DNA from: Porticoccaceae bacterium
Lineage (GTDB): Bacteria > Pseudomonadota > Gammaproteobacteria > Pseudomonadales > Porticoccaceae
Reading direction: 5' to 3'
Assembly (NCBI GenBank): GCA_029246925.1
Contig: JAQWMF010000023.1
Span: forward strand, 1-44,509
Length of the DNA stretch: 44,509 nucleotides
A program made the position numbers and the translations under genes. Positions 28,051-36,494 of this stretch are shown piece by piece; position 1 is the first letter of the stretch, and every line of letters begins with the position of its first letter. The notes beneath the pieces were generated by a model, which was not told the origin of the DNA, did no database searches, and saw nothing but the letters and a program-made list of their open reading frames with translations.

Positions 28051-28859
28051 GTAGTGGCTAGTTTTAGTGCGGTTTGATTGGCTAGAGATTGCGCATAACC
28101 ATTAGCTTTTACCACATCGCCCAATATCAGCAGAGCCGGCGATGCCAGCGCGGCGTTCTCGACTTTTTTGGCAATATTGCTTAAATCCCCTACGACCACT
28201 TGCTGTTGGTTTGAGGTGCCCTGAGCTACCACGGCGAAGGGTTTGTCGGCGGGACAGCCGCGCTTGATCAATTCTGTGGTGATATCTTGGAGATTGCACA
28301 GACCCATATAAAATACCACGGTGCTGTCTTTGCACAGTGCCAAATCCCAGTTGATATCAATTTTTCCATTTTGGCGGTGCCCAGTGATAAAGCTTACTGC
28401 ATGGGCGTGATCGCGATGGGTTAGGGGGATTTGTGTGGCGGCGGCACAACCGGTAGCGGCGGTAATGCCGGGAATCACGGTGCATTTAATACCCTGTTGA
28501 TTGAGATAATCAACTTCCTCGCCACCGCGCCCAAATACAAAGCAGTCGCCACCTTTTAAGCGCACGACATTTTTCCCGCAACGCGCCAGTGCAACTAGCA
28601 GTTCGCTGATTTGTTCTTGCGGCAGACTGTGTTGATCGCGCTTTTTGCCCACATAAATAAGATCACAGTTTTCCTGAGCATGGTCCAGCAGTTGCGGATT
28701 GGCCAGCCTGTCGTAGACAATGGCATCGGCCTGTTGCAACAGGCGCATGGCCTTTAGGGTAATCAGTTCTGGATCGCCGGGGCCGGCACCGACCAGATAG
28801 ATATGCCCAGCGGTGCTGGAGGGCGGTGTTTTTACCAAATTGAGAATATTATTTTCCAT
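28032..28859 (-). CDS. cobA: Uroporphyrinogen-III C-methyltransferase
   Basis: 275 aa, single-domain SUMT. It has IYLVGAGPGDPELITLKA, YVGKKRDQHSLPQE, VVRLKGGDCFVFGRGGEE, IPGITAATGCAAATQIPLTHR and VVFYMGL. It methylates uroporphyrinogen III at C2 and C7 to precorrin-2, the precursor of the siroheme needed by NirB. It is last in nirB-nirD-cobA; the gap to nirD is 167 bp and contains a MITE-like element. It lacks the CysG dehydrogenase/chelatase half, which must be supplied elsewhere. Confidence 0.94.
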   Translation of the reverse strand: MENNILNLVKTPPSSTAGHIYLVGAGPGDPELITLKAMRLLQQADAIVYDRLANPQLLDHAQENCDLIYVGKKRDQHSLPQEQISELLVALARCGKNVVRLKGGDCFVFGRGGEEVDYLNQQGIKCTVIPGITAATGCAAATQIPLTHRDHAHAVSFITGHRQNGKIDINWDLALCKDSTVVFYMGLCNLQDITTELIKRGCPADKPFAVVAQGTSNQQQVVVGDLSNIAKKVENAALASPALLILGDVVKANGYAQSLANQTALKLATTLPEVG

Positions 28860-28863
28860 AAAT

Positions 28864-28995
28864 AGTCGGTCCTAAAAAAGGTCTTTTTTGCCCTATGCTG
28901 TGTTGCACTGCGACTTCCCTTGCTTATGTACACTGCGCTCAGGCTTCTCGCGCGCCTTGCCTAGAACAAAAAATACGTATTTTTTAGCCCCGACT
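28864..28995. mobile_element. MITE-like element, copy B, between nirD and cobA
   Basis: 132 bp with inverted ends of about 33 bp. The left begins AGTCGGTCCTAAAAAAGG; the right, on the other strand, begins AGTCGGGGCTAAAAAATACG. Each end contains its own small palindrome (AAAAAAGGTCTTTTTT; AAAAAATACGTATTTTTT), so each could fold as a terminator-like hairpin. It resembles copy A. It interrupts the nirBD-cobA transcript and could reduce cobA expression. Confidence 0.7.
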
Positions 28996-29026
28996 CTCTG
29001 TATAGATAAGGTTTCAGTCGAAATGA

Positions 29027-29365
29027 TCAATCAGTTAGCACCACGCTATCTTCATTTATCTCAACAGCGAATACTGGCAGAGTCACTTCACTGTCTTCTA
29101 TACACTCTCCAGTGACTAGATCGAAATGCTGTTTGTAGAGCGGTGAGGCAACCACTACACGCTGATTGATATCGCCAACTATGCCGCGGGACAGTACATT
29201 GGCTTTGCCAATCGGGTCCCAGTTGCCAATGGCGTATACCTGAGGGGTTTCCTCGGGCAGGTAAAACAGGGCAATCTGTGTTCCCTGTGCCTTGGCGCAG
29301 ATACCGGAGTTGGGTATGAGATCAGATATTTTGCACAGTACAGTGGGTTGTTTGTGATCAGTCAT
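29027..29365 (-). CDS. nirD: Nitrite reductase small subunit NirD
   Basis: 112 aa, a Rieske-like fold without the Fe-S ligands (ISDLIPNSGICAKAQGTQIALFYL, YAIGNWDPIGKANVLSRGIVG, VVASPLYKQHFDLVTGE). It is the small partner of NirB in NADH-dependent nitrite reduction to ammonium. It starts 8 nt after the nirB stop and is cotranscribed with it. Confidence 0.94.
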   Translation of the reverse strand: MTDHKQPTVLCKISDLIPNSGICAKAQGTQIALFYLPEETPQVYAIGNWDPIGKANVLSRGIVGDINQRVVVASPLYKQHFDLVTGECIEDSEVTLPVFAVEINEDSVVLTD

Positions 29366-29373
29366 ATTAGTAC

Positions 29374-31899
29374 CTATGCACTCTCTTGTAGTTTTGTTTG
29401 TAGCTCTTGTTCGGTCGCTGGTCTAAGCTGTCCGCGCTCCTCAATAAAGACAATCTGTTCGTCTTCTTGGTCACTATTGACGAATTGTTTAAAGCGTTTG
29501 AGGCGCTCTGGATCTTCGATAGTGGTTTTCCACTCGCATTGATAGGTGCCGACAATATGGCTCATCTGTTGTTCAAGTTCGGCCGCGATTCCCAGAGAAT
29601 CTTCGATAACCACCCGCTTGAGGTACTCTAATCCGCCTTCGAGATTGTCCATCCATACAGAGGTGCGTTGTAGGCGATCTGCGGTGCGGATATAGAACAT
29701 TAAAAAGCGGTCTATATATTTAATCAGTGTCTCATCATCTAGATCAGTGGCAAATAGATCGGCGTGGCGCGGTTTCATACCACCGTTGCCGCAGACAAAT
29801 AGGTTCCAGCCGTTCTCTGTGGCGATAATGCCAAAGTCTTTGGATTGAGCTTCTGCGCATTCCCTAGTACAGCCAGAGACTGCAGATTTGAGTTTGTGTG
29901 GTGAGCGCAGACCTTTGTAGCGGTTTTCTACATAGAGTGCCATGGCAACACTGTCTTGAACGCCATATCTGCACCAGGTGCTACCTACACAGGATTTGAC
30001 CGTGCGCAATGCTTTGCCGTAGGCGTGACCGGTTTCAAAACCGGCATCAATCAGTTCTTTCCAAATGGCGGGAAGATGCTGTACCCGCGCGCCAAATAGA
30101 TCGACGCGCTGACCCCCAGTAATTTTGGTGTAGAGATTGTATTTTTTTGCCACCTGACCCAAGACGATTAATTTGTCTGGGGTGATCTCGCCACCGGCAA
30201 TTCGTGGCACTACGGAGTAGGTACCATTTTTTTGCATATTGGCGAGAAAAGTATCGTTGGTATCTTGCAGGCCTACATGCTGATCTTTTAGCACGTAGTC
30301 GTTCCATAGTGAGGCCAAAATGGAGCCTATGGTTGGTTTGCAGATATCACAGCCTCGGCCACTGCCATGTTTTTCAAGTACTTCATCGAAGGTTTTGAAG
30401 CCGCCCACCTTGATAAGATGGAAGAGTTCTTGGCGGGTGTGGGCAAAGTGTTCGCAGATCGAGGTATTAACTTCCAAGCCGCGCGCGGCCATTTCATCGT
30501 CGACAATATTTTTCAGCAGTGCGGTACAGCCACCGCAACCAGTGCTAGCTGCAGTTTCAGATTTAACCGCGGCAAGGGAGCAGTGTCCCGCATCTATGGC
30601 ATCGACAATATCGCCTTTGCTGACATTGTGGCAGGAGCAAATGGTGGCGGTTGCCGGTAGTGCGGCGGCGCCTAAGGCGGGTTCAGAACCGGCGTTATAG
30701 GGCAGAATTAGGGTTTCGGGATCTTTGGGTAATTCAATATCATTTAAAAAGTATTGGAGCAGTGTGTCGTAGTCGGAGCAGTCGCCGACTAAAACAGCGC
30801 CCAGTAGCTTTTTGCCATCTGCGCTGACGATGATGCGCTTGTAAACTTCGATACGCTCGTCACTAAAGGTATAGGCAATAGAGTCTGGGTCCTTGCCATG
30901 GGGGTCGCCAATGGAGCCTACATCCACACCGAGCAGTTTTAGCTTGGTGCTCATATCTGCACCCTGAAATGGTATGGGGTCGCTACTGAGTTGACTGATT
31001 GCGGCTTCGGCCATTCGATAACCAGGGGCTACCAAGCCAAAGATACGACCGCCAAACAGCGCGCATTCGCCGATGGCGAAAATATCAGAATCACTGGTTT
31101 TGCAGTGATAATCTATATCAATGCCGCCGCGCTCACCCACTTTGAGGCCTGCGTCTCGCGCCAGTTGGTCATAGGGACGAATCCCCGCAGAAAATACGAT
31201 AACGTCTGTAGCCAATGAATCGCCATCGGCAAATTTCATCTCTAGGCGGGTTTCGCCTGCTGAATTTTCTTCAATAATCTGTGTGGCCTTGCTGGTGTGT
31301 ACCTGCACGCCTAGTGCTTCGATCTTGCGGCGTAACATGGCGCTGCCACCAGTATCCAATTGTACGCCCATAAGACCCGGGGCAAATTCAACCACATGGG
31401 TTTCGAGACCCAGATGTTTTAGTGCATTGGCTGCTTCTAGACCCAACAGACCGCCGCCCACTACAACCCCTACCTTGGCATTTTTGGACTGCGCTTGGAT
31501 ATTACCTAAATCATCAATGGTTCTGTATACGGTGCAGGCTTGGTGGTCACAGCCTTTAATGGGCGGTACAAAGGGGTAGGAGCCCGTGGCCAGTACCAAT
31601 TTTTCGTAGTCAAAAGTGCGACCACAGCTGGTAGTCACGGTTTTATTGTCGCGATCTATGCGTTCGACTGGGTCGCCAAAATGGGCATCGACACCAAGTT
31701 CAGCGTAATGTTCTCTGGTGGTTAGCGCCAAATCTTCCGGTGATCGGCCGGCAAAAAATTCTGAGAGGTGCACCCGATCATAAGCGGGTCTCGGCTCACC
31801 ACCAATAAGGGTGATTTTGGCATCAATTTCAGAATTGACTAGCTGTTCCACATAGTGATGACCAACCATGCCATTTCCGATCACGACAACATTTATCAT
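29374..31899 (-). CDS. nirB: Nitrite reductase [NAD(P)H] large subunit NirB
   Basis: 841 aa. N-terminal FAD (VVVIGNGMVGHHYVEQL) and NADH domains (VGVVVGGGLLGLEAANAL). A BFD-type [2Fe-2S] domain follows with CSCHNVSKGDIV and STGCGGC. The C-terminal sulfite/nitrite reductase domain has the siroheme-[4Fe-4S] cysteines in STWCRYG and SGCTRECAEAQ. It reduces nitrite to ammonium in the cytoplasm. The NtrC-like boxes and sigma-54 promoter upstream indicate assimilation under nitrogen limitation rather than anaerobic detoxification. First gene of nirB-nirD-cobA. Confidence 0.96.
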   Translation of the reverse strand: MINVVVIGNGMVGHHYVEQLVNSEIDAKITLIGGEPRPAYDRVHLSEFFAGRSPEDLALTTREHYAELGVDAHFGDPVERIDRDNKTVTTSCGRTFDYEKLVLATGSYPFVPPIKGCDHQACTVYRTIDDLGNIQAQSKNAKVGVVVGGGLLGLEAANALKHLGLETHVVEFAPGLMGVQLDTGGSAMLRRKIEALGVQVHTSKATQIIEENSAGETRLEMKFADGDSLATDVIVFSAGIRPYDQLARDAGLKVGERGGIDIDYHCKTSDSDIFAIGECALFGGRIFGLVAPGYRMAEAAISQLSSDPIPFQGADMSTKLKLLGVDVGSIGDPHGKDPDSIAYTFSDERIEVYKRIIVSADGKKLLGAVLVGDCSDYDTLLQYFLNDIELPKDPETLILPYNAGSEPALGAAALPATATICSCHNVSKGDIVDAIDAGHCSLAAVKSETAASTGCGGCTALLKNIVDDEMAARGLEVNTSICEHFAHTRQELFHLIKVGGFKTFDEVLEKHGSGRGCDICKPTIGSILASLWNDYVLKDQHVGLQDTNDTFLANMQKNGTYSVVPRIAGGEITPDKLIVLGQVAKKYNLYTKITGGQRVDLFGARVQHLPAIWKELIDAGFETGHAYGKALRTVKSCVGSTWCRYGVQDSVAMALYVENRYKGLRSPHKLKSAVSGCTRECAEAQSKDFGIIATENGWNLFVCGNGGMKPRHADLFATDLDDETLIKYIDRFLMFYIRTADRLQRTSVWMDNLEGGLEYLKRVVIEDSLGIAAELEQQMSHIVGTYQCEWKTTIEDPERLKRFKQFVNSDQEDEQIVFIEERGQLRPATEQELQTKLQESA

Positions 31900-32155
31900 G
31901 TTTAAATTTCCTTCCTATATTTTGACTTGTATCTGCCATTTCAATTGCCGGTTGGGGCTTTTTAGTTTGCAGCTGGAACCCAAAATTTGTTGTTGGGTAA
32001 GGTCGGCAGGCCCCTTAGGGGCCCGCCTGTATCTCTTGGGAGATAATGAGGGTAAACGTGTTACCTAATTTACTATCAATGACAGCATGGAGGAGAACCT
32101 TCTCACTAATCTGTGACAATTAGATTTATGCTGTACTGTTTTGATCGTTACCCAC
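31900..32155 (-). promoter_or_regulatory. Structured leader of nirB mRNA
   Basis: About 255 nt without a gene lie between the predicted start site and the nirB ATG. On the minus strand it can form: a branched structure closed by ACAGCAT/ATGCTGT (32082-32134) enclosing CTAAT/ATTAG and GAGA/TCTC hairpins; GGTAA/TTACC (32051-32065); TATCTC/GAGATA with a 4-nt loop (32030-32045); a GC-rich stem GGC-GGCCCC/GGGGCC-GCC (32005-32027); and ACCCAA/TTGGGT (31978-31998). No U-run follows the GC-rich stem. Nitrate-assimilation leaders are often controlled by ANTAR antiterminators (NasR/NasT), a plausible but unproven reading. Confidence 0.6.
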
Positions 32156-32165
32156 TCTTTCACTT

Positions 32166-32183
32166 ATTCAAGATATGTGCCAA
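32166..32183 (-). promoter_or_regulatory. Sigma-54 promoter of nirB
   Basis: Reads TTGGCACATATCTTGAAT on the minus strand: -24 TGGCAC, ten bases between GG and the -12 GA. The -12 element is TTGA rather than TTGC. The same kind of deviation is seen in the porin promoter at 36405-36423. Confidence 0.6.
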
Positions 32184-32309
32184 CTTTTTGCTTAAGACGA
32201 AAATATTGTGAATGTGGGTAAGCTTTGTATGGGATTACTCAATATAGACACCATATGGGCTAAATAACCCATGGCTTTGCTGTAAAGGATGCAGAATTTA
32301 TTCTGGGGT

Positions 32310-32326
32310 TGCACATAAATAGTGCG
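32310..32326. promoter_or_regulatory. NtrC-like enhancer box 1 upstream of nirB
   Basis: TGCACATAAATAGTGCG matches the NtrC consensus TGCAC-N7-GTGCA at 9 of 10 arm positions. It lies about 155 bp upstream of the predicted sigma-54 start site, a normal enhancer distance. Confidence 0.65.
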
Positions 32327-32352
32327 ATGGTTGAGGCTGGTGGCGCCAATAC

Positions 32353-32369
32353 TGCACATAAGTAGCGCG
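32353..32369. promoter_or_regulatory. NtrC-like enhancer box 2 upstream of nirB
   Basis: TGCACATAAGTAGCGCG, 15 of 17 bases identical to box 1 and 43 bp (about four helical turns) from it, so both lie on the same DNA face. It falls between box 1 and the end of the kinase gene. Confidence 0.6.
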
Positions 32370-32398
32370 CCCAAGATTGGGAGCTGCGTACTAGTATT

Positions 32399-34123
32399 TT
32401 ACCAGGGCGCGGCCATACAGATAATCACGACGGCCATAATGGCTGACACAGATTTCCAGAAAAGAATGGGATCTCGTTCGATCAAAGGGGAGCGAGTTTT
32501 GTTTAAAAAACTGGCATTGGGATTTCGAAGGTCATAAATAAATTCGGATAGTTCGCTGTAGCGTTTATAGGGGTTTGCTTGCACCGATTTTTTTAAGGTC
32601 TCATCCATCCAGGCGGGGATATCGCGGTTATCATCTAATACTGATTGGTAAGACAGTTTTTTCTGAGCTGCTTTGGTACGTGTTTTTGCCATTTCCACGC
32701 CGTAGGGAAATCTACCTGATAGCATCTGGTAAGTAAGGACGCCCAGTGAGTATAAGTCGGATTTCTTGGTGCCATACTCGCCCAAAAAATACTCCGGTGC
32801 GGTGAATTGTGCAGTACCTAATATGTGATTTTGCTGTACTGGACTGTCAATTTCATCGAGCCCTGCAACAAAGGTTGAGCCAAAATCTATGATTTTTGCC
32901 GTCCCCGTATTATCAATCATAATATTATTGGGTCTTAGGTCTTGGTGTAACATTTCTTGGCGGTGAAAGCACTGTAACCCTTTGGCAATCTGCTCTACGA
33001 TATTGCGCACTGTTTCCATATTCGGCTTTGGATTGTCGATCATCCATTGAGCCAATGTTTGCCCCTCGATAAATTCGTTAACAATGTAGAGATAGTTGCG
33101 TTTGCGTGTCTCGGTGTGTGACTTCAGTATATGAACACTGTTGAGGCGCTTGGCAATCCACTCCTCCATAAGAAAACGTTCCAGATAAGCGGTATTGTCA
33201 CGCAACTCCACGGAGGGGATTTTGATGACGACCTGTTGGTTGGTATCTGTATCTCGAGCCAGCACAACATGGCTACGACTACTGCTGTAGATATCACGGA
33301 TAATTTCAAAATCGTCAAACAGCATCCTAGGCTCTAGAGAAGGAGGGAATGGTAATGCTGTTACACGCTGATGGATATCATCAATTTGGCGTTGGGGCAA
33401 CTGATCTATGCGGATAACTTGGGCGGTTAGATTGTCATCGCTACCCTGTTGATAGGCCTCCTCCACTATTGCTGTTGCTGCACCATTGAGGTCGTGGGCG
33501 TTGGCGTCAATGGTTTCGCCTATAAATTTTTCCGATACATACTCGTAAACACCATCAGTGGCTAGCAGAAAGACATCGCCTACTTCGAGAGGCAGTGCTT
33601 GGTAGTCTATCTCCAATTGTTGACCTATGCCGATAGCGCGACTCAGATAACTGGTTTCAGGTGAAACCCAGGTGCGATGATCTTCGGTCAATGGTTCTAG
33701 GGAATTGTCCACAACGCGATAGGCTCTGGCATCACCAATATGAAAAATATAAGCGGAGGTCGATTTAAAAACCATGCTAGTGAAGGTGCAAACGTAGCCT
33801 CGGTCTTTGTTATAGCGGTATTGGCTGCGCCGGTTTTGTGCATAAAGCCAAGAATTGATAGCAAGTAGAACGCGTCGCACGGAAGCTTTCACTGACCAGG
33901 AATCAGAGGTGCAGTAATAATCTTCTAAAAAACTTTTAACCGCAGTTTCGCTGGCAATTTGGCTGACGGTACTACTACTGATGCCGTCTGCAATAGCAAC
34001 GGCTATGCCCTTGCCGCTGAGTGCAGGTTCTTCAGGTATATAAACGCCATGAAAGTCCTGATTGACTGGCTTGCGACCAGGACTGGAATGTTGTCCCACA
34101 GAGATTGTTAGTTGCTCAGGCAT
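32399..34123 (-). CDS. PP2C phosphatase-Ser/Thr kinase fusion, membrane-anchored
   Basis: 574 aa. Residues ~1-245 are a PP2C-type phosphatase (KPVNQDFHG, AIADGISSS, LLATDGVYEYVS, SDDNLTAQV). Residues ~270-540 are a protein kinase with VVIKIPS (ATP Lys), MEEWIAKRL (helix C Glu), HQDLRPNNIMI in place of HRD, DFGSTF and TAPEY. A single C-terminal helix (FWKSVSAIMAVVIICMAAPW) anchors it. A similar gene (PA1782) sits beside nirBD in P. aeruginosa, so a role in nitrogen assimilation control is likely by association. Having opposing activities in one chain suggests self-limiting signalling. No glycine-rich loop is obvious (DIYSSSRSH). Confidence 0.82.
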   Translation of the reverse strand: MPEQLTISVGQHSSPGRKPVNQDFHGVYIPEEPALSGKGIAVAIADGISSSTVSQIASETAVKSFLEDYYCTSDSWSVKASVRRVLLAINSWLYAQNRRSQYRYNKDRGYVCTFTSMVFKSTSAYIFHIGDARAYRVVDNSLEPLTEDHRTWVSPETSYLSRAIGIGQQLEIDYQALPLEVGDVFLLATDGVYEYVSEKFIGETIDANAHDLNGAATAIVEEAYQQGSDDNLTAQVIRIDQLPQRQIDDIHQRVTALPFPPSLEPRMLFDDFEIIRDIYSSSRSHVVLARDTDTNQQVVIKIPSVELRDNTAYLERFLMEEWIAKRLNSVHILKSHTETRKRNYLYIVNEFIEGQTLAQWMIDNPKPNMETVRNIVEQIAKGLQCFHRQEMLHQDLRPNNIMIDNTGTAKIIDFGSTFVAGLDEIDSPVQQNHILGTAQFTAPEYFLGEYGTKKSDLYSLGVLTYQMLSGRFPYGVEMAKTRTKAAQKKLSYQSVLDDNRDIPAWMDETLKKSVQANPYKRYSELSEFIYDLRNPNASFLNKTRSPLIERDPILFWKSVSAIMAVVIICMAAPW

Positions 34124-34153
34124 AATGTGGTCTCAGTATGGGGCTCTTATTAT

Positions 34154-34189
34154 TATGCGCGGATAGAGAAAAGTCCCTACCCGCGCATA
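34154..34189 (-). terminator. Long hairpin between the FNT channel and kinase genes
   Basis: 13-bp arms TATGCGCGGATAG and CTACCCGCGCATA with one mismatch and a 10-nt loop. There is no strong U-run, so it may be a weak terminator or stabiliser of the upstream porin-FNT message. Confidence 0.5.
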
Positions 34190-34219
34190 GTTTACTCCAA
34201 TAGTACTAGAGTAAAAGCA

Positions 34220-35032
34220 CTATATGATATTGCGTTCGGGACTAGTTTTCACATGGGTGTAATACAGCGGTAAACCCACGAGACAGAATCCACCCACCAA
34301 ATTACCCAATACGGTCGGTATCTCGTTCCATAGCAAGTACTCAGCAAAGGTGAAATCACCACCCATAATCATAGAGAATGGGAATAAAAACATATTGACG
34401 ATTGAGTGCTCGAAGCCCATAAAGAAGAACAGCATAATCGGCATCCACATAGCCGCCATTTTACTGCCGGCTGAGGTTGAGATCATGGCACCTACTACGC
34501 CCATGGATACCATCCAGTTACACAGAACACCGCGGATAAAAATAGTAATCCATCCATCTAGACCCTGTTCTTTATATCCTAAGGTTCTCGATTCACCGAT
34601 GGCGCTCACTTTAGCGGCGATAGCTCCGCCATCAACGTTATAGCCATAGGTAAGGATAAATGAAATCATAAAGGCTACGGTGATAGCGCCGGCAAAGTTG
34701 CCGATAAACACCAATCCCCAATTGCGCAACACTTGGTTGACAGTGACCCCTGGCCGCTTATCAATCAGCGCTAGAGGTACCAGCGTAAATACACCCGTCA
34801 GAAGGTCAAATTTCATCAGGTAAAGCATAATGAAGCCAACGGGAAATAATACGGCACCCACAAGTGGGGACCCAGTTTTGACGGCGACAGTAATTGCGAA
34901 TACGGCGGCCAATGCCAAAGTGGCCCCTGCCATAAAGGCACGGATCAAGGTGTCCTTTTTTGACATGTAGACTTTTGATTCACCTGCATCAACCATTTTT
35001 GTTACAAATTCAGAAGGCTCTAAATAAGCCAT
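34220..35032 (-). CDS. Formate/nitrite transporter family channel (NirC/FocA type)
   Basis: 270 aa with six predicted membrane helices (FMAGATLALAAVFAITVAV, LVGAVLFPVGFIMLYL, WGLVFIGNFAGAITVAFMISF and others). Family signs include LLTGVF and GFEHSIVNMFLFP, with the conserved His of the central pore. FNT channels pass formate or nitrite; being within the nirBD cluster and under the same type of promoter points to nitrite. It is 48 nt downstream of the porin gene and probably cotranscribed with it. Confidence 0.88.
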   Translation of the reverse strand: MAYLEPSEFVTKMVDAGESKVYMSKKDTLIRAFMAGATLALAAVFAITVAVKTGSPLVGAVLFPVGFIMLYLMKFDLLTGVFTLVPLALIDKRPGVTVNQVLRNWGLVFIGNFAGAITVAFMISFILTYGYNVDGGAIAAKVSAIGESRTLGYKEQGLDGWITIFIRGVLCNWMVSMGVVGAMISTSAGSKMAAMWMPIMLFFFMGFEHSIVNMFLFPFSMIMGGDFTFAEYLLWNEIPTVLGNLVGGFCLVGLPLYYTHVKTSPERNII

Positions 35033-35080
35033 AATTTTTCTCCTGCTAAGTGGGTAAATTTATTTAAATTGTGGGAAATA

Positions 35081-36289
35081 CTAAAATTTGGCGCTGAGGG
35101 TAAACCACAGTTTATCCGTATCAGACGCGTGGCTTTTGGCCTTATATGATGCATATTTCAGTTGTGCAGATAGGCCTTTTGCCAAGGGGTAAGTGGCGAC
35201 AATATCTACTTCGGAGCCTAGGTCTGCCCCGCCAAAATCGGCTGAAAAGTCGTGGTAGACCAAAGCTGTTTTGGTTTTGCCAATTTTGCCGGCGACTTTA
35301 AAGTAGGTATCTTCTACACCATTGGCCGGCGTGCCTAAAAACTTATCGGCCCAGCCCTGAAATTTATGTAGGGTTGCTAAAGGTGTTTTGAATGCGGCCG
35401 CACCATTATCACTGCCCAGTACTTCATAGCCCAGAGTTACGTTGACAGGCTTGATGGGAACACTGATTTGAGCCATCACATAATTTGCATCGTAGGCGTT
35501 CGGATTATCGGCATAATCTGATTGAGTTGCATAGGCAGCGGAGACGGAGATATCAGAGAATTGACCGCTGTATTCCACACCAAAGGTACTTGATGAGTTA
35601 GCCGCAGCATTTGCGAAGTCTAATAGATAGGCATAGGCCTTCAGGCTATGTCCTTCAGCGGGCGACATTGATGCCAGTAGGATATGGCTGTCAGAGTCCC
35701 AGCGTTTGGCCTGTGCGACACTATCTTTGGGGCCAAATATTCGATTTATGCTCCAAATATAGCTGTAATCCACGGATATGGAACCCAACTTGTCGGTCGA
35801 TAGGCTAATGGCATCATAGGTTTGTTCATTTTGACGAAATCCGACACCGCCAACAAAGCGCTGGCCAGCGTGCAAAATACGTTGCTTGCCCAGTTTGGTG
35901 ACTAAATTATCAGTTTTGTAGGTGAGAACTGCCTGATTAAAGTCGGTTCCTTTGGGGTCGGCCACAATGGGATAGTCGATATTGCCATTAGAGGGGGTGC
36001 GGTAGTTTTCGTCCCCAATAATTAAAACATTGTCTACTTCCAATAAGGCGCTAAGACCCATATATGAGGCTGACTTGTAGGTCAGTCTGGATTTTAGAGT
36101 GGAGGCGTTGGCCGTTTCAGTAACAGCCTCTTGGTCAACCATTTCGTATCTATAGCGGAAAGACACAGAGGTATCACCTTCAGCCAGCATTTCGCTAACA
36201 TTGCTAGCGGTTGTTGCATTAGCGGCAACAAAAGGTTGTATGCTCCAGAGAGTCGCTACAATGGATGGAATCAAATATTTTTTGGACAT
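35081..36289 (-). CDS. Outer-membrane porin, alginate-export-like beta-barrel
   Basis: 402 aa. A signal peptide (MSKKYLIPSIVATLWSIQPFVAANA) is followed by alternating amphipathic strands and a C-terminal Phe (LWFTLSAKF), the beta-barrel assembly signal. Internal words (FRYRYEMVDQ, LKSRLTYKSA, LGKQRILHAGQRFVGGVGFRQNEQTYD) fit the Alginate_exp/OprE-like porins. As first gene before the FNT channel it probably admits nitrite or nitrate to the periplasm. The predicted sigma-54 promoter is about 115 bp upstream. Confidence 0.78.
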   Translation of the reverse strand: MSKKYLIPSIVATLWSIQPFVAANATTASNVSEMLAEGDTSVSFRYRYEMVDQEAVTETANASTLKSRLTYKSASYMGLSALLEVDNVLIIGDENYRTPSNGNIDYPIVADPKGTDFNQAVLTYKTDNLVTKLGKQRILHAGQRFVGGVGFRQNEQTYDAISLSTDKLGSISVDYSYIWSINRIFGPKDSVAQAKRWDSDSHILLASMSPAEGHSLKAYAYLLDFANAAANSSSTFGVEYSGQFSDISVSAAYATQSDYADNPNAYDANYVMAQISVPIKPVNVTLGYEVLGSDNGAAAFKTPLATLHKFQGWADKFLGTPANGVEDTYFKVAGKIGKTKTALVYHDFSADFGGADLGSEVDIVATYPLAKGLSAQLKYASYKAKSHASDTDKLWFTLSAKF

Positions 36290-36404
36290 AGTAGTTCCTG
36301 TATGTTGTAAGCAAAAAGCTGGTGTACAAATTTAAGTAGACGCAGTTTTTTACCTAGAAAAATAATTTTCAAAAGCCTCAGTAAATACGCAAGACAATTA
36401 CGGT

Positions 36405-36423
36405 TATACAAAAACCGTGCCAA
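36405..36423 (-). promoter_or_regulatory. Sigma-54 promoter of the porin-FNT operon
   Basis: Minus strand TTGGCACGGTTTTTGTATA: a perfect -24 TTGGCACG and a -12 TTGT with correct 10-bp spacing. The surrounding 344-bp noncoding gap (36290-36633) holds this promoter, the site at 36495-36504 and the pit terminator; otherwise I see nothing in it. Confidence 0.65.
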
Positions 36424-36494
36424 CTTAAAAAATACAGAGAATTAGTGCCTTTTATAGGCAGTTGTGACCATTAAAAAAATTGAAAGCGATAGGA

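Noticed and set aside
28102-28335. Alternative minus-strand frame inside cobA
   Set aside because: It is a shadow of the cobA coding sequence in another frame; composition is Arg/Gln-rich as expected for such artefacts.
32192-32374. Small coding frames in the nirB upstream region
   Set aside because: They overlap the sigma-54 enhancer boxes, have no ribosome-binding site and no recognisable protein features.
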